Below, in pieces: positions 14,476 to 22,531 of a stretch of DNA of 45,720 bases. The notes beneath the pieces are model-generated. The model was not told the DNA's origin and did not search any database. It worked only from the letters and a program-made list of their open reading frames with translations. How positions within the stretch are numbered: position 1 is the first letter of the stretch; every line of letters starts with the position of its first letter. The position numbers and the translations under genes are program-made. The DNA comes from a virus, in the IMG/VR virus record IMGVR_UViG_3300028883_000016, positions 1 to 45,720 of that record, one strand, 5' to 3'.

Positions 14476-15081
14476 ATGAAGCTAGTACCACTGGCTGGGT
14501 TTGAAACCCTACCCACTGCTCATGCTTGGGTAAATTACTTTGACTATCGTGTCTTGGGTGCACTAATGGTACTTGACGAGGACAAGGTAGTTATGGTAGA
14601 TGCTGTAGAACGGGACGGTGCGCGTATAGTAGTGACGGTCTTGGAACTAACTGGCCGCCGCGTAACTATCCCGCCAGAAGAACTGCACGAACGCCTAATG
14701 TTCTGGAAGCCTGAGCATGGGTACTACAACTCCCCAGCTGGCTTGTTAAAAGTGGAGGCGACTGATGTGGGGCGGGGGTATCAGCAGGGAATCCGCACTA
14801 ATTACCTACGTATCAGAGGAGTTGAGACTCAAATAGAATTGCGCGAGTCTTTCCGTAGCTTGTGTCAAATGGTATTTGATAACATCTCCACGTTTAGCAC
14901 TATCACTGAGGCACGAGAGTCTGACAACTTTGTGGCGATCACCCGTCACATTATAGGCAATGCTCGCGGTGCTATTGTTATGGGCGAGCGATCTATTACT
15001 AACTGGGATGCGGCCATGGCCGACGAGGATATTATTACTGACATCGAATTTGAAAGGGGGGATATTCCATGCCTAGTTTGA
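14476..15081 (+). CDS. unknown protein between the two amidoligases
   Basis: 201 aa, not recognised. The N-terminal half is beta-rich (ALMVLDEDKVVMVDAVERD), the C-terminal half mixed, ending in an acidic stretch (ADEDIITDIEFERGD) and CLV. No signal or membrane segment. It begins 2 nt after the first ligase and overlaps the second by 13 nt, so its translation is tied to both. Position makes it a candidate scaffold, carrier or acceptor protein for the ligases, though nothing in its sequence shows this. Confidence 0.65.
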   Translation: MKLVPLAGFETLPTAHAWVNYFDYRVLGALMVLDEDKVVMVDAVERDGARIVVTVLELTGRRVTIPPEELHERLMFWKPEHGYYNSPAGLLKVEATDVGRGYQQGIRTNYLRIRGVETQIELRESFRSLCQMVFDNISTFSTITEARESDNFVAITRHIIGNARGAIVMGERSITNWDAAMADEDIITDIEFERGDIPCLV

Positions 15082-16034
15082 TTGGTGACTTCGTAAATAT
15101 GCGCCACCCAGACCACAAAAATGTCGAGTCAACTGACAGCTTAGTGAGTGACGCTTACGTAGGTGTTGAAGTTGAGCTGGAGAATGCGTCTTTGCGCAGT
15201 GGCATCAGAATGTGGGAGATGCACGAAGAGGGTAGCTTAAAGAACGACGGGCGCGAGTGGGTATTCGCTCGCCCTTATGCAGGTGAGGATGTGGTAGCAG
15301 CAGTCAGCAACCTTGTCAGTGCATACGAAGGTAAGCAGGTTGTGTGCGGCCCGGATGGGTCAGTGCATGTGCATGTTGACGTGACTGATCTAACTATGGA
15401 TCAGCTGTTCCGTATGCTCAATCTGAGCTTTATGTTCGAGCCCCTGCTGTTCGATTGGATGAGTCCTGAACGAGGAACCAACCAATTTTGTCAGAAGCTT
15501 GGCAATAATTCACGGCGAGCCAGTTCAATTTGCAATGCTATTGCTACTGGTACTACTACTGGCGATGTTAACGGCGCAGTGGTAGCCCTGAGTAATCAAT
15601 CGTACAAGTATTCCGCCACCAATACATCACGTCTTCGTGATCTAGGAACGGTAGAGTACAGATTCCACCGCTCCTGCTGCGATTACGACGGGCTTATTCG
15701 CTTGATCAACGCTGTGTGTTGCCTGAAAGAAGCCGCTCGTGATACCCGCTGGGATGCAATCTCCCCTCACCGTGATGTTAAAGGGCGCACAGCAGCCTCA
15801 GTAATCATGCAGGTGTTTGGCAGTGTGATGGACGTAGAAGATTGCTCTATGTTTAAGGACGCTTTAGAGGAGGGCATTCACACCATCCGACAACTGAGTC
15901 TTCGTACCCGACGGCGCATTGATCGTCGTGAACAGGCGGGGTTTGTTGATCATCCACCTCGCCAAGGCACCACTGCACCACCGCGTCCTACGTGGGATGC
16001 TAATCCAGCAGATCTTTTCCAACCAGTAGTTTAA
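15069..16034 (+). CDS. amidoligase (Amidoligase_2 family, GS-like fold)
   Basis: 321 aa. Second, distinct GS-fold ligase. Motifs: GVEVELE (residues 32-38), EGSLKNDGREWVF (54-66), HVHVDV (100-105), and LGTVEYRFH (192-200), which match the metal- and ATP-binding strands of the family. The C-terminal ~45 residues are Arg- and Pro-rich and probably disordered. It overlaps the 201-aa gene by 13 nt. Together with the first ligase, the amidotransferase and ATP-grasp protein it forms a predicted peptide- or amide-forming pathway. Family call is firm, reaction inferred. Confidence 0.85.
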   Translation: MPSLIGDFVNMRHPDHKNVESTDSLVSDAYVGVEVELENASLRSGIRMWEMHEEGSLKNDGREWVFARPYAGEDVVAAVSNLVSAYEGKQVVCGPDGSVHVHVDVTDLTMDQLFRMLNLSFMFEPLLFDWMSPERGTNQFCQKLGNNSRRASSICNAIATGTTTGDVNGAVVALSNQSYKYSATNTSRLRDLGTVEYRFHRSCCDYDGLIRLINAVCCLKEAARDTRWDAISPHRDVKGRTAASVIMQVFGSVMDVEDCSMFKDALEEGIHTIRQLSLRTRRRIDRREQAGFVDHPPRQGTTAPPRPTWDANPADLFQPVV

Positions 16035-16047
16035 AGGTAAATTAATT

Positions 16048-17367
16048 ATGTGTGGTATTGTAGGCGTAATTGGAGCACTGTCTGCTCCTAGAATCAAGCT
16101 GTTTAAGCACATGCTAGTTGCTGATGTAGTCCGTGGAAAGCACTCTACAGGTGTGTTTTCCATTGACAAGAAGGGCGGCATGTCTTATGTTAAGCGCGCA
16201 GTTAACGGCGGTCGCTTTGTGATGGATGATAATATCGACGAACTCCCTAAAGGTTGGGAGTCTAACTCTCGCTGTATCATTGGTCACAACCGTGCGGCTA
16301 CCGTAGGATCAGTTACAACAGACAACGCACACCCATTCATGTTTAATAATGTGGTTGGTGTGCATAATGGTACTCTGGATTCTGAGGCGGGGCTTGTGTC
16401 TACTCTCGCTGACGGTACTAAGATATCTGTGGACTCGCAGAAGATCTACGCAACAATGGATGTGACAAAGCCTGAAGACATTCCTACCCTGTTAGAATCT
16501 CTGGAAGGGGCGTACACCCTCGTGTGGAGTGATACACGGACAGGCCGTATTCACATGGCGAGAAACCGAGAGCGTCCACTGTCATTGGGTCACACCCCAA
16601 GCAGTATTATGCTGGCATCTGAGATGGGCATGCTTACGTGGCTAGTAGAAAAGTCACTGGGCGAGCATGTTAAGCCTGAGTATGAGTCTCTTCCAGTAGG
16701 TGAGATCTGGTCGTTCGATCCTACTGCTGACAACCCCTACTCCACTCTTGAAATTACCAAATTCAAGCCAGCAGCTCCCTTCATTACGTACAAGAGCCTA
16801 TACGGAGGCAATGCGTACTCATCAAAAAAGGACAGTACGACTACGGGTTCGGGTGGGACTGGTAATGTCGTAAAACACGGTCGTGCACTCACTCACCCAC
16901 TTACAGCAGTTGATAAGTTCGTACTGACAGACTTCACATCCAAGTTGTCAGACTATAAAGAGTGCCCGTGGTTATATGACAAAGGCGAATGTAATGAATC
17001 CTATGGTAATCCACTGGACTACGCCCATCGTTACTCGGCTGAGCAGTTAAACAGCCTGCCAGTAGTGTCTATCCTACACCCAATAGCTGCGGAGCTTTCC
17101 AGTCCTACTGGTCTGACGTGCACGTTATTCTGTGTGGATGACGAGGGCTTTGTCTGGGCTCTGCGCTATATGCACTTAGTTAATGTGCACATAGATAAGG
17201 CGTATGTCGTAGACCTGTCCAAGTGCCATCAGAAGTCATGCTATATCATGACATCAAGCACAGGAGCACGAGGTATAAGCTGTTCCTGCGAAGTTATTAC
17301 TGGCATCTGTGATTATCAAACACTTTATGCCCCCGAAAATAAAGATGACTCTGGAGTACCAGCATGA
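16048..17367 (+). CDS. class II glutamine amidotransferase with Cys-rich C-terminal extension
   Basis: 439 aa. The Ntn-type glutaminase domain occupies residues 1 to ~230: Cys2 of MCGIVGVIG becomes the N-terminal nucleophile after Met removal; HNRAATVG (~75-82), HNGTLDS (~108-114) and DSQKIYATM (~130) are the glutamine-binding and oxyanion blocks. It hydrolyses glutamine to release ammonia. A Ser/Gly/Thr linker (~275-290) leads to an unknown domain of ~150 residues with many Cys (CPWLYDKGEC, CHQKSC, SCSC), perhaps metal-binding. No synthetase or phosphosugar isomerase domain is fused, so the acceptor partner must be another protein, likely the ligases beside it. Stop overlaps the next ATG. 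Confidence 0.9.
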   Translation: MCGIVGVIGALSAPRIKLFKHMLVADVVRGKHSTGVFSIDKKGGMSYVKRAVNGGRFVMDDNIDELPKGWESNSRCIIGHNRAATVGSVTTDNAHPFMFNNVVGVHNGTLDSEAGLVSTLADGTKISVDSQKIYATMDVTKPEDIPTLLESLEGAYTLVWSDTRTGRIHMARNRERPLSLGHTPSSIMLASEMGMLTWLVEKSLGEHVKPEYESLPVGEIWSFDPTADNPYSTLEITKFKPAAPFITYKSLYGGNAYSSKKDSTTTGSGGTGNVVKHGRALTHPLTAVDKFVLTDFTSKLSDYKECPWLYDKGECNESYGNPLDYAHRYSAEQLNSLPVVSILHPIAAELSSPTGLTCTLFCVDDEGFVWALRYMHLVNVHIDKAYVVDLSKCHQKSCYIMTSSTGARGISCSCEVITGICDYQTLYAPENKDDSGVPA

Positions 17368-18173
17368 GTATCAACAGAATCCGAATTGTCCCATACAAAA
17401 TGACATCTGCTACTGCAAATGCCCTGCAAACGTGGCTACGTGCCAATCTACCGGACGGTGCACAAAGGAGTGTGCTACGTGTACGAACTGACGGGCGGTA
17501 TGCCCCGCTCGATGATGACATGTTGATCAACTGGGGCTGTAATTCCCTGCCTGAAAAGTTTGGCGGTGTAGGATTGCTACTAAACCACCCAGACATCGTG
17601 GCACGTGCATCAAACAAGTCAGCAGCATTCGCTGTGTTTAAGGAGGCAGGCGTATCTACTCTGGAGACTACGAGTGACCCTGCTGTTGCTGATACGTGGC
17701 TCGCAGATGGAGAAGTGGTGGTTGCCCGCCGACTACTCCGAGCATCTGGTGGTCGCGGTATAGAGTTGTGCACTCCAGAAGGCATGGATCGTGTGGTCAA
17801 AGCACCTCTGTACACCAAGTACATTAAGAAGGCAGCTGAGTACCGAGTGCATGTCCTTCCTAACGGTTCAATCATCCTCAACCAGAAGCGAAGAAAGGCA
17901 GATGTTCCAGATGATGAGGTTGACTGGAAGATTCGTAACCACGACCGTGGCTGGATCATGGCACGAGATAACGTAGATCCCTGCCCTGCTGCTGAGGCCG
18001 AGGCTGTTAAAGCAATCGAAGCTCTGGGACTGAACTTCGGCGCAGTCGATGTGATCTACAATGCTCACCGAGATGCAGCCTACGTTCTTGAAGTTAACAC
18101 AGCTCCCGGCCTAGAGGGCTCATTAGTTGATGCGTATGGACAGGCGTTGATTGAGGTTATGTTACAAAACTAA
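17364..18173 (+). CDS. ATP-grasp ligase (RimK-like)
   Basis: 269 aa, translationally coupled to the amidotransferase by an ATGA overlap. ATP-grasp enzymes activate a carboxylate as acylphosphate and join it to an amine. N-terminal part (residues 1-90) is the substrate lid; a Gly-rich loop RASGGRG lies near 131-137; KKAAEYRVHV near 153-162; the metal-binding end reads NFGAVDVIYN...YVLEVNTAPGLEG (~218-248), with Glu and Asn ligands. Length is close to short RimK/TTL-like ligases. It closes the cassette; about 100 nt follow with the promoter of the sigma-like gene. Confidence 0.9.
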   Translation: MSINRIRIVPYKMTSATANALQTWLRANLPDGAQRSVLRVRTDGRYAPLDDDMLINWGCNSLPEKFGGVGLLLNHPDIVARASNKSAAFAVFKEAGVSTLETTSDPAVADTWLADGEVVVARRLLRASGGRGIELCTPEGMDRVVKAPLYTKYIKKAAEYRVHVLPNGSIILNQKRRKADVPDDEVDWKIRNHDRGWIMARDNVDPCPAAEAEAVKAIEALGLNFGAVDVIYNAHRDAAYVLEVNTAPGLEGSLVDAYGQALIEVMLQN

Positions 18174-18189
18174 TACAAAACGCTACCAA

Positions 18190-18220
18190 ATGTCACAATT
18201 ATTTTCCTAAGCTATATAAT
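18190..18220 (+). promoter_or_regulatory. promoter element upstream of sigma-like gene (TGTCACA-N9-CTAAGCTA type)
   Basis: ATGTCACAATTATTT, TC, CTAAGCTA, then TATAAT at 18215-18220. The first 15 bases are identical to those of the minus-strand element at 7592-7606. GTCACA-17-TATAAT also fits a sigma70 promoter. The region up to the gene has the direct repeat ATTGTATGG twice (18219 and 18244). Confidence 0.8.
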
Positions 18221-18276
18221 TGTATGGTTTATAAAACTATCTATTGTATGGCTTAGCCTTCCTAAAAGGATAAGAC

Positions 18277-18804
18277 ATGAATACAAACGCTATCATTGAT
18301 CAGTTCTCCCCATTGATCTATAGAGTAAGTCATACAGTATCTAAGCACCCCAAAGTGCTGGATGATAACGCAGTGAGTACTGATGATGTTATACAGCAGT
18401 GCTTTACAGAGGCGCTGGATGTAATCCGGTACTATCGTGAGGGAGGTGTGTCACTTAAACTGTGGCTGCAAGTTAACCTTGAGCAGCGCATGAGTAAGTG
18501 GGCACGCTCACTCGGCACAGTCTCTACCGCTCCAATATATGATGAGTCAGACATAGATGAGGAAGATAAAGAGCCTCTCTATGAGGACGATCCTACCATC
18601 CGTATGGATGCCGCGCGCATCCTGTCACTACTGCCAAAGTCACATGCAGAAACACTACGCATGATGTTTGGTATTGATCTGGAATCCCCACTAAGCCTAG
18701 AAGGCATCTCCAAAGTACGAGGAATATCTGTTTCCGAGGCCCGCCGCTTTACTTTCCACACAATCAACATGGCACGTGCATTGTCAGAAGGACGTTTATC
18801 ATGA
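18277..18804 (+). CDS. ECF-like RNA polymerase sigma factor
   Basis: 175 aa. Region 2-like helices at residues ~1-80 (LIYRVSHTV, DVIQQCFTEALDVI, then a basic stretch LEQRMSKWARSL that would hold the -10), an acidic linker (DESDIDEEDKEPLYEDD, 89-105) and a region 4-like helix-turn-helix at ~110-170 (LLPKSHAETLRMMFGI...LEGISKVRGISVSEARRF). Size equals small ECF sigma factors. phiEco32 encodes a sigma-like factor for its late genes, so the analogy is apt. Its own promoter shares an element with the late tRNA unit and the nucleotide operon, suggesting self-activation. ATG follows AAAAGGATAAGAC. Confidence 0.78.
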   Translation: MNTNAIIDQFSPLIYRVSHTVSKHPKVLDDNAVSTDDVIQQCFTEALDVIRYYREGGVSLKLWLQVNLEQRMSKWARSLGTVSTAPIYDESDIDEEDKEPLYEDDPTIRMDAARILSLLPKSHAETLRMMFGIDLESPLSLEGISKVRGISVSEARRFTFHTINMARALSEGRLS

Positions 18805-19199
18805 GCAAGTACAATCAGCCTATCGACATCTTATCTGTTAATAATACTTACAGCACATCACACGGTGTAGTAGTTACCATTGTGGGGTTTGCTAAAGAGT
18901 GCGGCGTCTTTATCGGCGTGTCTGATACGTACTCATCGCCGAGAATGTACCACGCTGACGGCACTTCTGTAACACCACAGCACTCTAACTTGGTGTGCAG
19001 ACAGAGCCGCTACCCTGAACTGTCTCGCGGAGACATTATTGAGGCCATCGCCACTGAGAACGCTAGGGCTACTCTTCGTGTATATAAAGGAGACGGTGAG
19101 ATGTACGCTGCAGGAGCACAGTTCGACGATAATGCTACGACTGTGTCCCTAAGTTCACAACTGTCGTGGAAAAAGGTAGGCACTTACATAGCTGATTAA
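18801..19199 (+). CDS. hypothetical protein downstream of sigma gene
   Basis: 132 aa, coupled to the sigma gene by an ATGA overlap. Beta-rich with Gly, Ser, Thr and several aromatic residues (GVVVTIVGFAKECGVFIGV), no helix-turn-helix or membrane segment. Being co-translated with a sigma-like factor raises the possibility of a modulator (anti-sigma or co-activator); sequence gives no support beyond position. Confidence 0.6.
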   Translation: MSKYNQPIDILSVNNTYSTSHGVVVTIVGFAKECGVFIGVSDTYSSPRMYHADGTSVTPQHSNLVCRQSRYPELSRGDIIEAIATENARATLRVYKGDGEMYAAGAQFDDNATTVSLSSQLSWKKVGTYIAD

Positions 19200-19225
19200 C
19201 TTCTAAGCAAGTAAGGTAGATAGTA

Positions 19226-19474
19226 ATGTGTATATATAACCACATTTATAAAAGAGTTGAGTATCCGAGGGAGCGTGGGTATAGGATGGAGCCTTACCCA
19301 CTTCCAAGATACATGTACATAACTATTGAGAAGGGAGACTCAAAGCGATTAATCGTTCACTCTCGCATACACGTTAATGAAGAAACAAAAGTAGGGCCTT
19401 CCTACAGTAACGAGCTCTCTGATGCAGAGATCATAAAAGATCTAAGTACAGAAATAGCATGGAGATTCTTATAG
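19226..19474 (+). CDS. small hypothetical protein
   Basis: 82 aa. N-terminal third is rich in Tyr, Pro and Arg (EYPRERGYRMEPYPLPRYMY), followed by a beta-strand pair and an acidic helix. ATG 19226 is preceded by AAGGTAGATAGTA. It ends 1 nt before the next gene. No family is recognised. Confidence 0.55.
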   Translation: MCIYNHIYKRVEYPRERGYRMEPYPLPRYMYITIEKGDSKRLIVHSRIHVNEETKVGPSYSNELSDAEIIKDLSTEIAWRFL

Positions 19475-19475
19475 A

Positions 19476-19679
19476 ATGTTTGGACTATTAGATGATTTAA
19501 TTGACGATCCTGTAGGCACTGTGGCGCGCGCTGCTGTGCAACCTGTTGTAGACGGGGCCAGTGTACTGCAAGGTCTGACCGTAGGAGAGTTGCGAGTACG
19601 TGCGGCTGCACGATTTGGGGCAGACGTAGCTGCTGGTATGGCAGTGTCAGAAATTATTGAGGCTCTGACTGATGAGTAA
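19476..19679 (+). CDS. small conserved-type phage protein
   Basis: 67 aa. Begins MFGLLDDLIDDPVGTV and has LQGLTVGELR and a final AVSEIIEALTDE. The LDDLIDDP beginning and GLTxGELR middle occur, as I recall, in small uncharacterised phage proteins; no function is assigned. The protein is mildly amphipathic and Ala-rich. It overlaps the following gene by 8 nt. Confidence 0.6.
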   Translation: MFGLLDDLIDDPVGTVARAAVQPVVDGASVLQGLTVGELRVRAAARFGADVAAGMAVSEIIEALTDE

Positions 19680-19839
19680 AACTCGATTGTTTGGAACACT
19701 GCCTCCGCATAAGCGTGACTTCTATAAGAATCCAAATGGTAACAGCCGTAAGCATTTCGGCGGTGGTTTGGATGATGACTATGAGGGTTTTGATAATCGT
19801 AAAGATGACAAAGACCGAGAGCCTATGATCGGAGATTGA
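19672..19839 (+). CDS. tiny hydrophilic protein
   Basis: 55 aa, highly charged and Gly/Asp/Lys/Arg-rich (RKHFGGGLDDDYEGFD; NRKDDKDREP), so probably disordered. It starts within the last codons of the preceding gene (ATGAGTAA overlap) and ends 13 nt before the primase, whose ribosome site AAAAGGAG follows its stop. Confidence 0.5.
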   Translation: MSKTRLFGTLPPHKRDFYKNPNGNSRKHFGGGLDDDYEGFDNRKDDKDREPMIGD

Positions 19840-19852
19840 AAAGGAGTGACAT

Positions 19853-20647
19853 GTGCGACTCAATAACAAACAATTACTGGAACTGCCATCGCTATGCGAA
19901 GGTGAGACTGTATGCTGCACGTGCCCCGCCTGTGGCCGCAGCAAATTCTACGTGTCGGTGCGAGATGGTGTAACACTATATTGCTGCCACCGCGCAAGCT
20001 GCGGTGCGCGTGGTATGGTAGGGGCCAACCCACACAATAAGGTGGACGAGGGATATAACAAGCCGAAGAGTAAGTATGTGCCTCACCCTGACAGATCCCT
20101 GAACATAGAAGAGATAGCTGCGCTAACTGCTAAGTTTCCATGGTGGGTTAATTGTAAGCACTTATCTGTTGACAGATCTACAAAACGTGTGTTACTTCCA
20201 CTGTCAGACCACAACAGGGAGAATATAGGCTACGTGTCTAGGCACTGGCCTGATGTTTGTGGTTATAACACGAGGGCACCAAAAGCCTTAGTGTGGTTAC
20301 GTGATCCAAACCCGCCCTCAAAGTTGGGGTTCATGCGTCGGTATGCTGGTGAGGACACAGCATATCTATTCGAGGACTGGGTGTCAGCAGAGCGTGTAAA
20401 CCTATACACCGACAAGCTGTGCATTATATTAGGGGGCACATCAATATCTAGTAGTGACATTGTATATCTGCGCAAGCTGGGCATAAAGCACCTTGTTACC
20501 TGCTTGGACACGGACGCAAGACACAAAGCAGCAGTTATACAGAAGCAGTGCGCCATGCTGTTTTCTTCAGTTACCACAAAGTTCTGGGATAGGGATGAAG
20601 ATCCAAAGGACATGGACGATGATTACTTTAGTGAGGTGTTCCTATGA
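19853..20647 (+). CDS. DNA primase (zinc ribbon plus TOPRIM-like)
   Basis: 264 aa. N-terminal zinc ribbon: CTCPACG (residues ~23-29) and CCHRASCGARG (~44-54). The C-terminal half has a TOPRIM-like order: LCIILGGTSISSSD near 190, then LVTCLDTDARHKA (DxD) near 215 and an acidic end (DRDEDPKDMDDD). It would lay RNA primers for the polymerase at 22795 with the helicase at 20887. GTG 19853 follows AAAAGGAGTGACAT; an ATG two bases earlier is out of frame. Separate primase and helicase genes differ from T7, which fuses them. The acidic triad of catalytic TOPRIM domains is plausible but short, so a Zn-bound primase-like accessory is an alternative. Confidence 0.8.
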   Translation: MRLNNKQLLELPSLCEGETVCCTCPACGRSKFYVSVRDGVTLYCCHRASCGARGMVGANPHNKVDEGYNKPKSKYVPHPDRSLNIEEIAALTAKFPWWVNCKHLSVDRSTKRVLLPLSDHNRENIGYVSRHWPDVCGYNTRAPKALVWLRDPNPPSKLGFMRRYAGEDTAYLFEDWVSAERVNLYTDKLCIILGGTSISSSDIVYLRKLGIKHLVTCLDTDARHKAAVIQKQCAMLFSSVTTKFWDRDEDPKDMDDDYFSEVFL

Positions 20648-20871
20648 AATACATACTTGCTGTTGCAATGGCCGTGTTACTGTCTGCATGTAGTGATGAA
20701 TACGCAACTAATGATGAGATAAAGTACGCTGAGGAGCTGTGTAGTATCAACGATGGCTTGGTAAAGTTGTACCCGTCTACCAGCAGCAGGCAAGTTGTTA
20801 AATGCTCCAACGGCGCATCATTTTCTTTTTACTTCAACCCAACAGACGGTAAATTTGTTACCGCTAAATAA
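20644..20871 (+). CDS. small lipoprotein
   Basis: 75 aa with a textbook lipoprotein signal: MKYILAVAMAVLLSAC, lipobox LSAC, lipidated Cys at residue 16, then Ser-Asp. An Asp directly after (S-D-E) is not at +2, so outer-membrane sorting is likely. Mature part ~60 residues with two further Cys that could form a disulfide. It is coupled by ATGA to the primase and sits inside replication genes. Possible role: blocking superinfection or altering the envelope; unproven. Confidence 0.7.
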   Translation: MKYILAVAMAVLLSACSDEYATNDEIKYAEELCSINDGLVKLYPSTSSRQVVKCSNGASFSFYFNPTDGKFVTAK

Positions 20872-20886
20872 GGAGGTGACTGCAAA

Positions 20887-22119
20887 ATGCTTGAGCAGAG
20901 TGTGATCGCTGCGTTTATACAAGACGCAAGCGTTTACCGAGAGCTTGGTGTGTTTGTTTCGGAAGACAACTTCTCTGACATAGGAAGAGCATTGCTGTCC
21001 TGTGTAAGAGACTACTACGGTAGAGACGCTGACGCTGAAAGTATAGACGCTGGTCTACTTGCAGAGCTAGCTGGCACCAAGTACCCCCGCATGGAAGAAG
21101 AGTTAAAACTTGCAATAGACACGATGCAAACTGTTTCCGTACCTAATGTACAACAGACCATCGTAGACCACACCCTTGAGGCACTGCGTAACAAGATCAC
21201 ACAGCTGAATGCTGTTGGTGATTCTGATGAACTAGCAGAAGCCATGCGTACATACGAGGACGTTAGGGCCAGAGGCATTGACGCTCTGTCCACTGACAAA
21301 GAGGATACTGTTTATAATGCGGCTGACGCATCAATCCTCGAAGAGGCGTACTCGTCCCACCAGTTAATACCAATCTTTCCCCTACCTCTCAACAGACGAT
21401 TAAACACTGATAATGACCCAGACGGTGGTGTGCCTCGCGGAACCCACATACTGTTGTATGCAAGACCTGAAACTGGTAAGACCATGTTCAATATTAATCT
21501 TGCAAACGCAGCAGCCAACCTTGGATTCAAGGTGCTGTACTATTCTAACGAAGATCCAGCCGCAACCTTGATGCTAAGATCAATAAGTAACTTTACTGGA
21601 CTTGGGACATCCGCAGTTAAGCGCGATATAGCAGCCGCACGTGAGCAGGCAATGGACATGGGATATGGAAACATATACTTTGCTGACAGGCATCCCGGAT
21701 CTATACCTGACATACGTAAACTTGTGATGGAGTATGAGCCAGATCTGCTAATTGTGGATCAGATTCGTAACGTAAGGCCGCCTCGCCCGCTCAACAAAGT
21801 TGAAGCGTTGGAGGAGTTATGTAAGGACGTGCGTAATATAACCAAGGAGTTTAATATAGTTACCTTGTCAGTAACACAGGCTGGTAATGAGGCAGACCAG
21901 AAAGCTTTCTTGGACATGGGTGACGTTGACTTCTCAAACACAGGTATGCAGGCCGCTGTGGATGTTATGATCGGACTTGGTGTAACCGCAGTCATGGACT
22001 CCAATGAGATTAGAGGTATATCACTTCCGAAGAATAAACCGGGCAGCAAGCACGATCACTTTGTTGTCGGTGTAGATCCATCTAGGTCTACTATACTTGA
22101 TGAAGAGATGGAAATGTAG
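20887..22119 (+). CDS. replicative DNA helicase (DnaB/RecA-like)
   Basis: 410 aa. N-terminal helical domain (1-150), then a RecA-type ATPase: Walker A ARPETGKT at 192-199, YYSNEDP (~227-233) with the catalytic acidic residue, Walker B DLLIVDQIRN (~279-288), and a C-terminal SVTQAGNEAD block resembling the helicase H3/H4 region. It should unwind DNA ahead of the polymerase as a ring. The ribosome site AAGGAGGTGACT is the strongest seen in the window. Length is a little shorter than bacterial DnaB (~470). Confidence 0.88.
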   Translation: MLEQSVIAAFIQDASVYRELGVFVSEDNFSDIGRALLSCVRDYYGRDADAESIDAGLLAELAGTKYPRMEEELKLAIDTMQTVSVPNVQQTIVDHTLEALRNKITQLNAVGDSDELAEAMRTYEDVRARGIDALSTDKEDTVYNAADASILEEAYSSHQLIPIFPLPLNRRLNTDNDPDGGVPRGTHILLYARPETGKTMFNINLANAAANLGFKVLYYSNEDPAATLMLRSISNFTGLGTSAVKRDIAAAREQAMDMGYGNIYFADRHPGSIPDIRKLVMEYEPDLLIVDQIRNVRPPRPLNKVEALEELCKDVRNITKEFNIVTLSVTQAGNEADQKAFLDMGDVDFSNTGMQAAVDVMIGLGVTAVMDSNEIRGISLPKNKPGSKHDHFVVGVDPSRSTILDEEMEM

Positions 22120-22120
22120 C

Positions 22121-22531
22121 ATGAATATTAAAGTTATGAAACTTCCAAGACTTTATAAGAACCATAAGTTTGCTGAAGAGGTAGCTGCTGGCTACCACAA
22201 AGAAGTTCCTGTTGTGTTCAACAGAGATGGCATATACCGAATGGGAGATGCATGCTGGCTGGAGTCTGATGGTAGGGCATTTGAATACGACAAGGACTTC
22301 TTCGATTACGAACTAAGTTTGCTTAATCACAAGTCATTATCTGACTCAGTACTGTGCTGCCTAGAGCGTGCTCTAAGTTTAGGCATAGCTAGTAAGAGCC
22401 AAATGGAGTTGCTGTTTTATGAGAGACGTGCTAGAAAGGCATACGCTAGAAGACTAGAGGGCTTTCGTAGACGTAAGCTATTACTATATATAAAGGAGGC
22501 AGAGCGTGGTAATGCACGTACCAAAGGGTAG
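22121..22531 (+). CDS. basic hypothetical protein in replication operon
   Basis: 136 aa. C-terminal half is a long basic helix (YERRARKAYARRLEGFRRRKLLL) likely to bind nucleic acid. N-terminal part has PVVFNRDGIYRMGD and an acidic patch. ATG 22121 follows the helicase stop by one base; eight codons more upstream are possible. Between helicase and polymerase, it could load or link replisome parts. Confidence 0.6.
   Translation: MNIKVMKLPRLYKNHKFAEEVAAGYHKEVPVVFNRDGIYRMGDACWLESDGRAFEYDKDFFDYELSLLNHKSLSDSVLCCLERALSLGIASKSQMELLFYERRARKAYARRLEGFRRRKLLLYIKEAERGNARTKG

Noticed and set aside
15864-16181. Minus-strand ORF over the amidoligase/GATase junction
   Set aside because: Antisense to two genes with clear motifs; no supporting signals.
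17297-17959. 220-codon minus-strand ORF opposite the ATP-grasp gene
   Set aside because: It is long but antisense to clear ATP-grasp motifs, with Ser/Arg-rich shadow composition.
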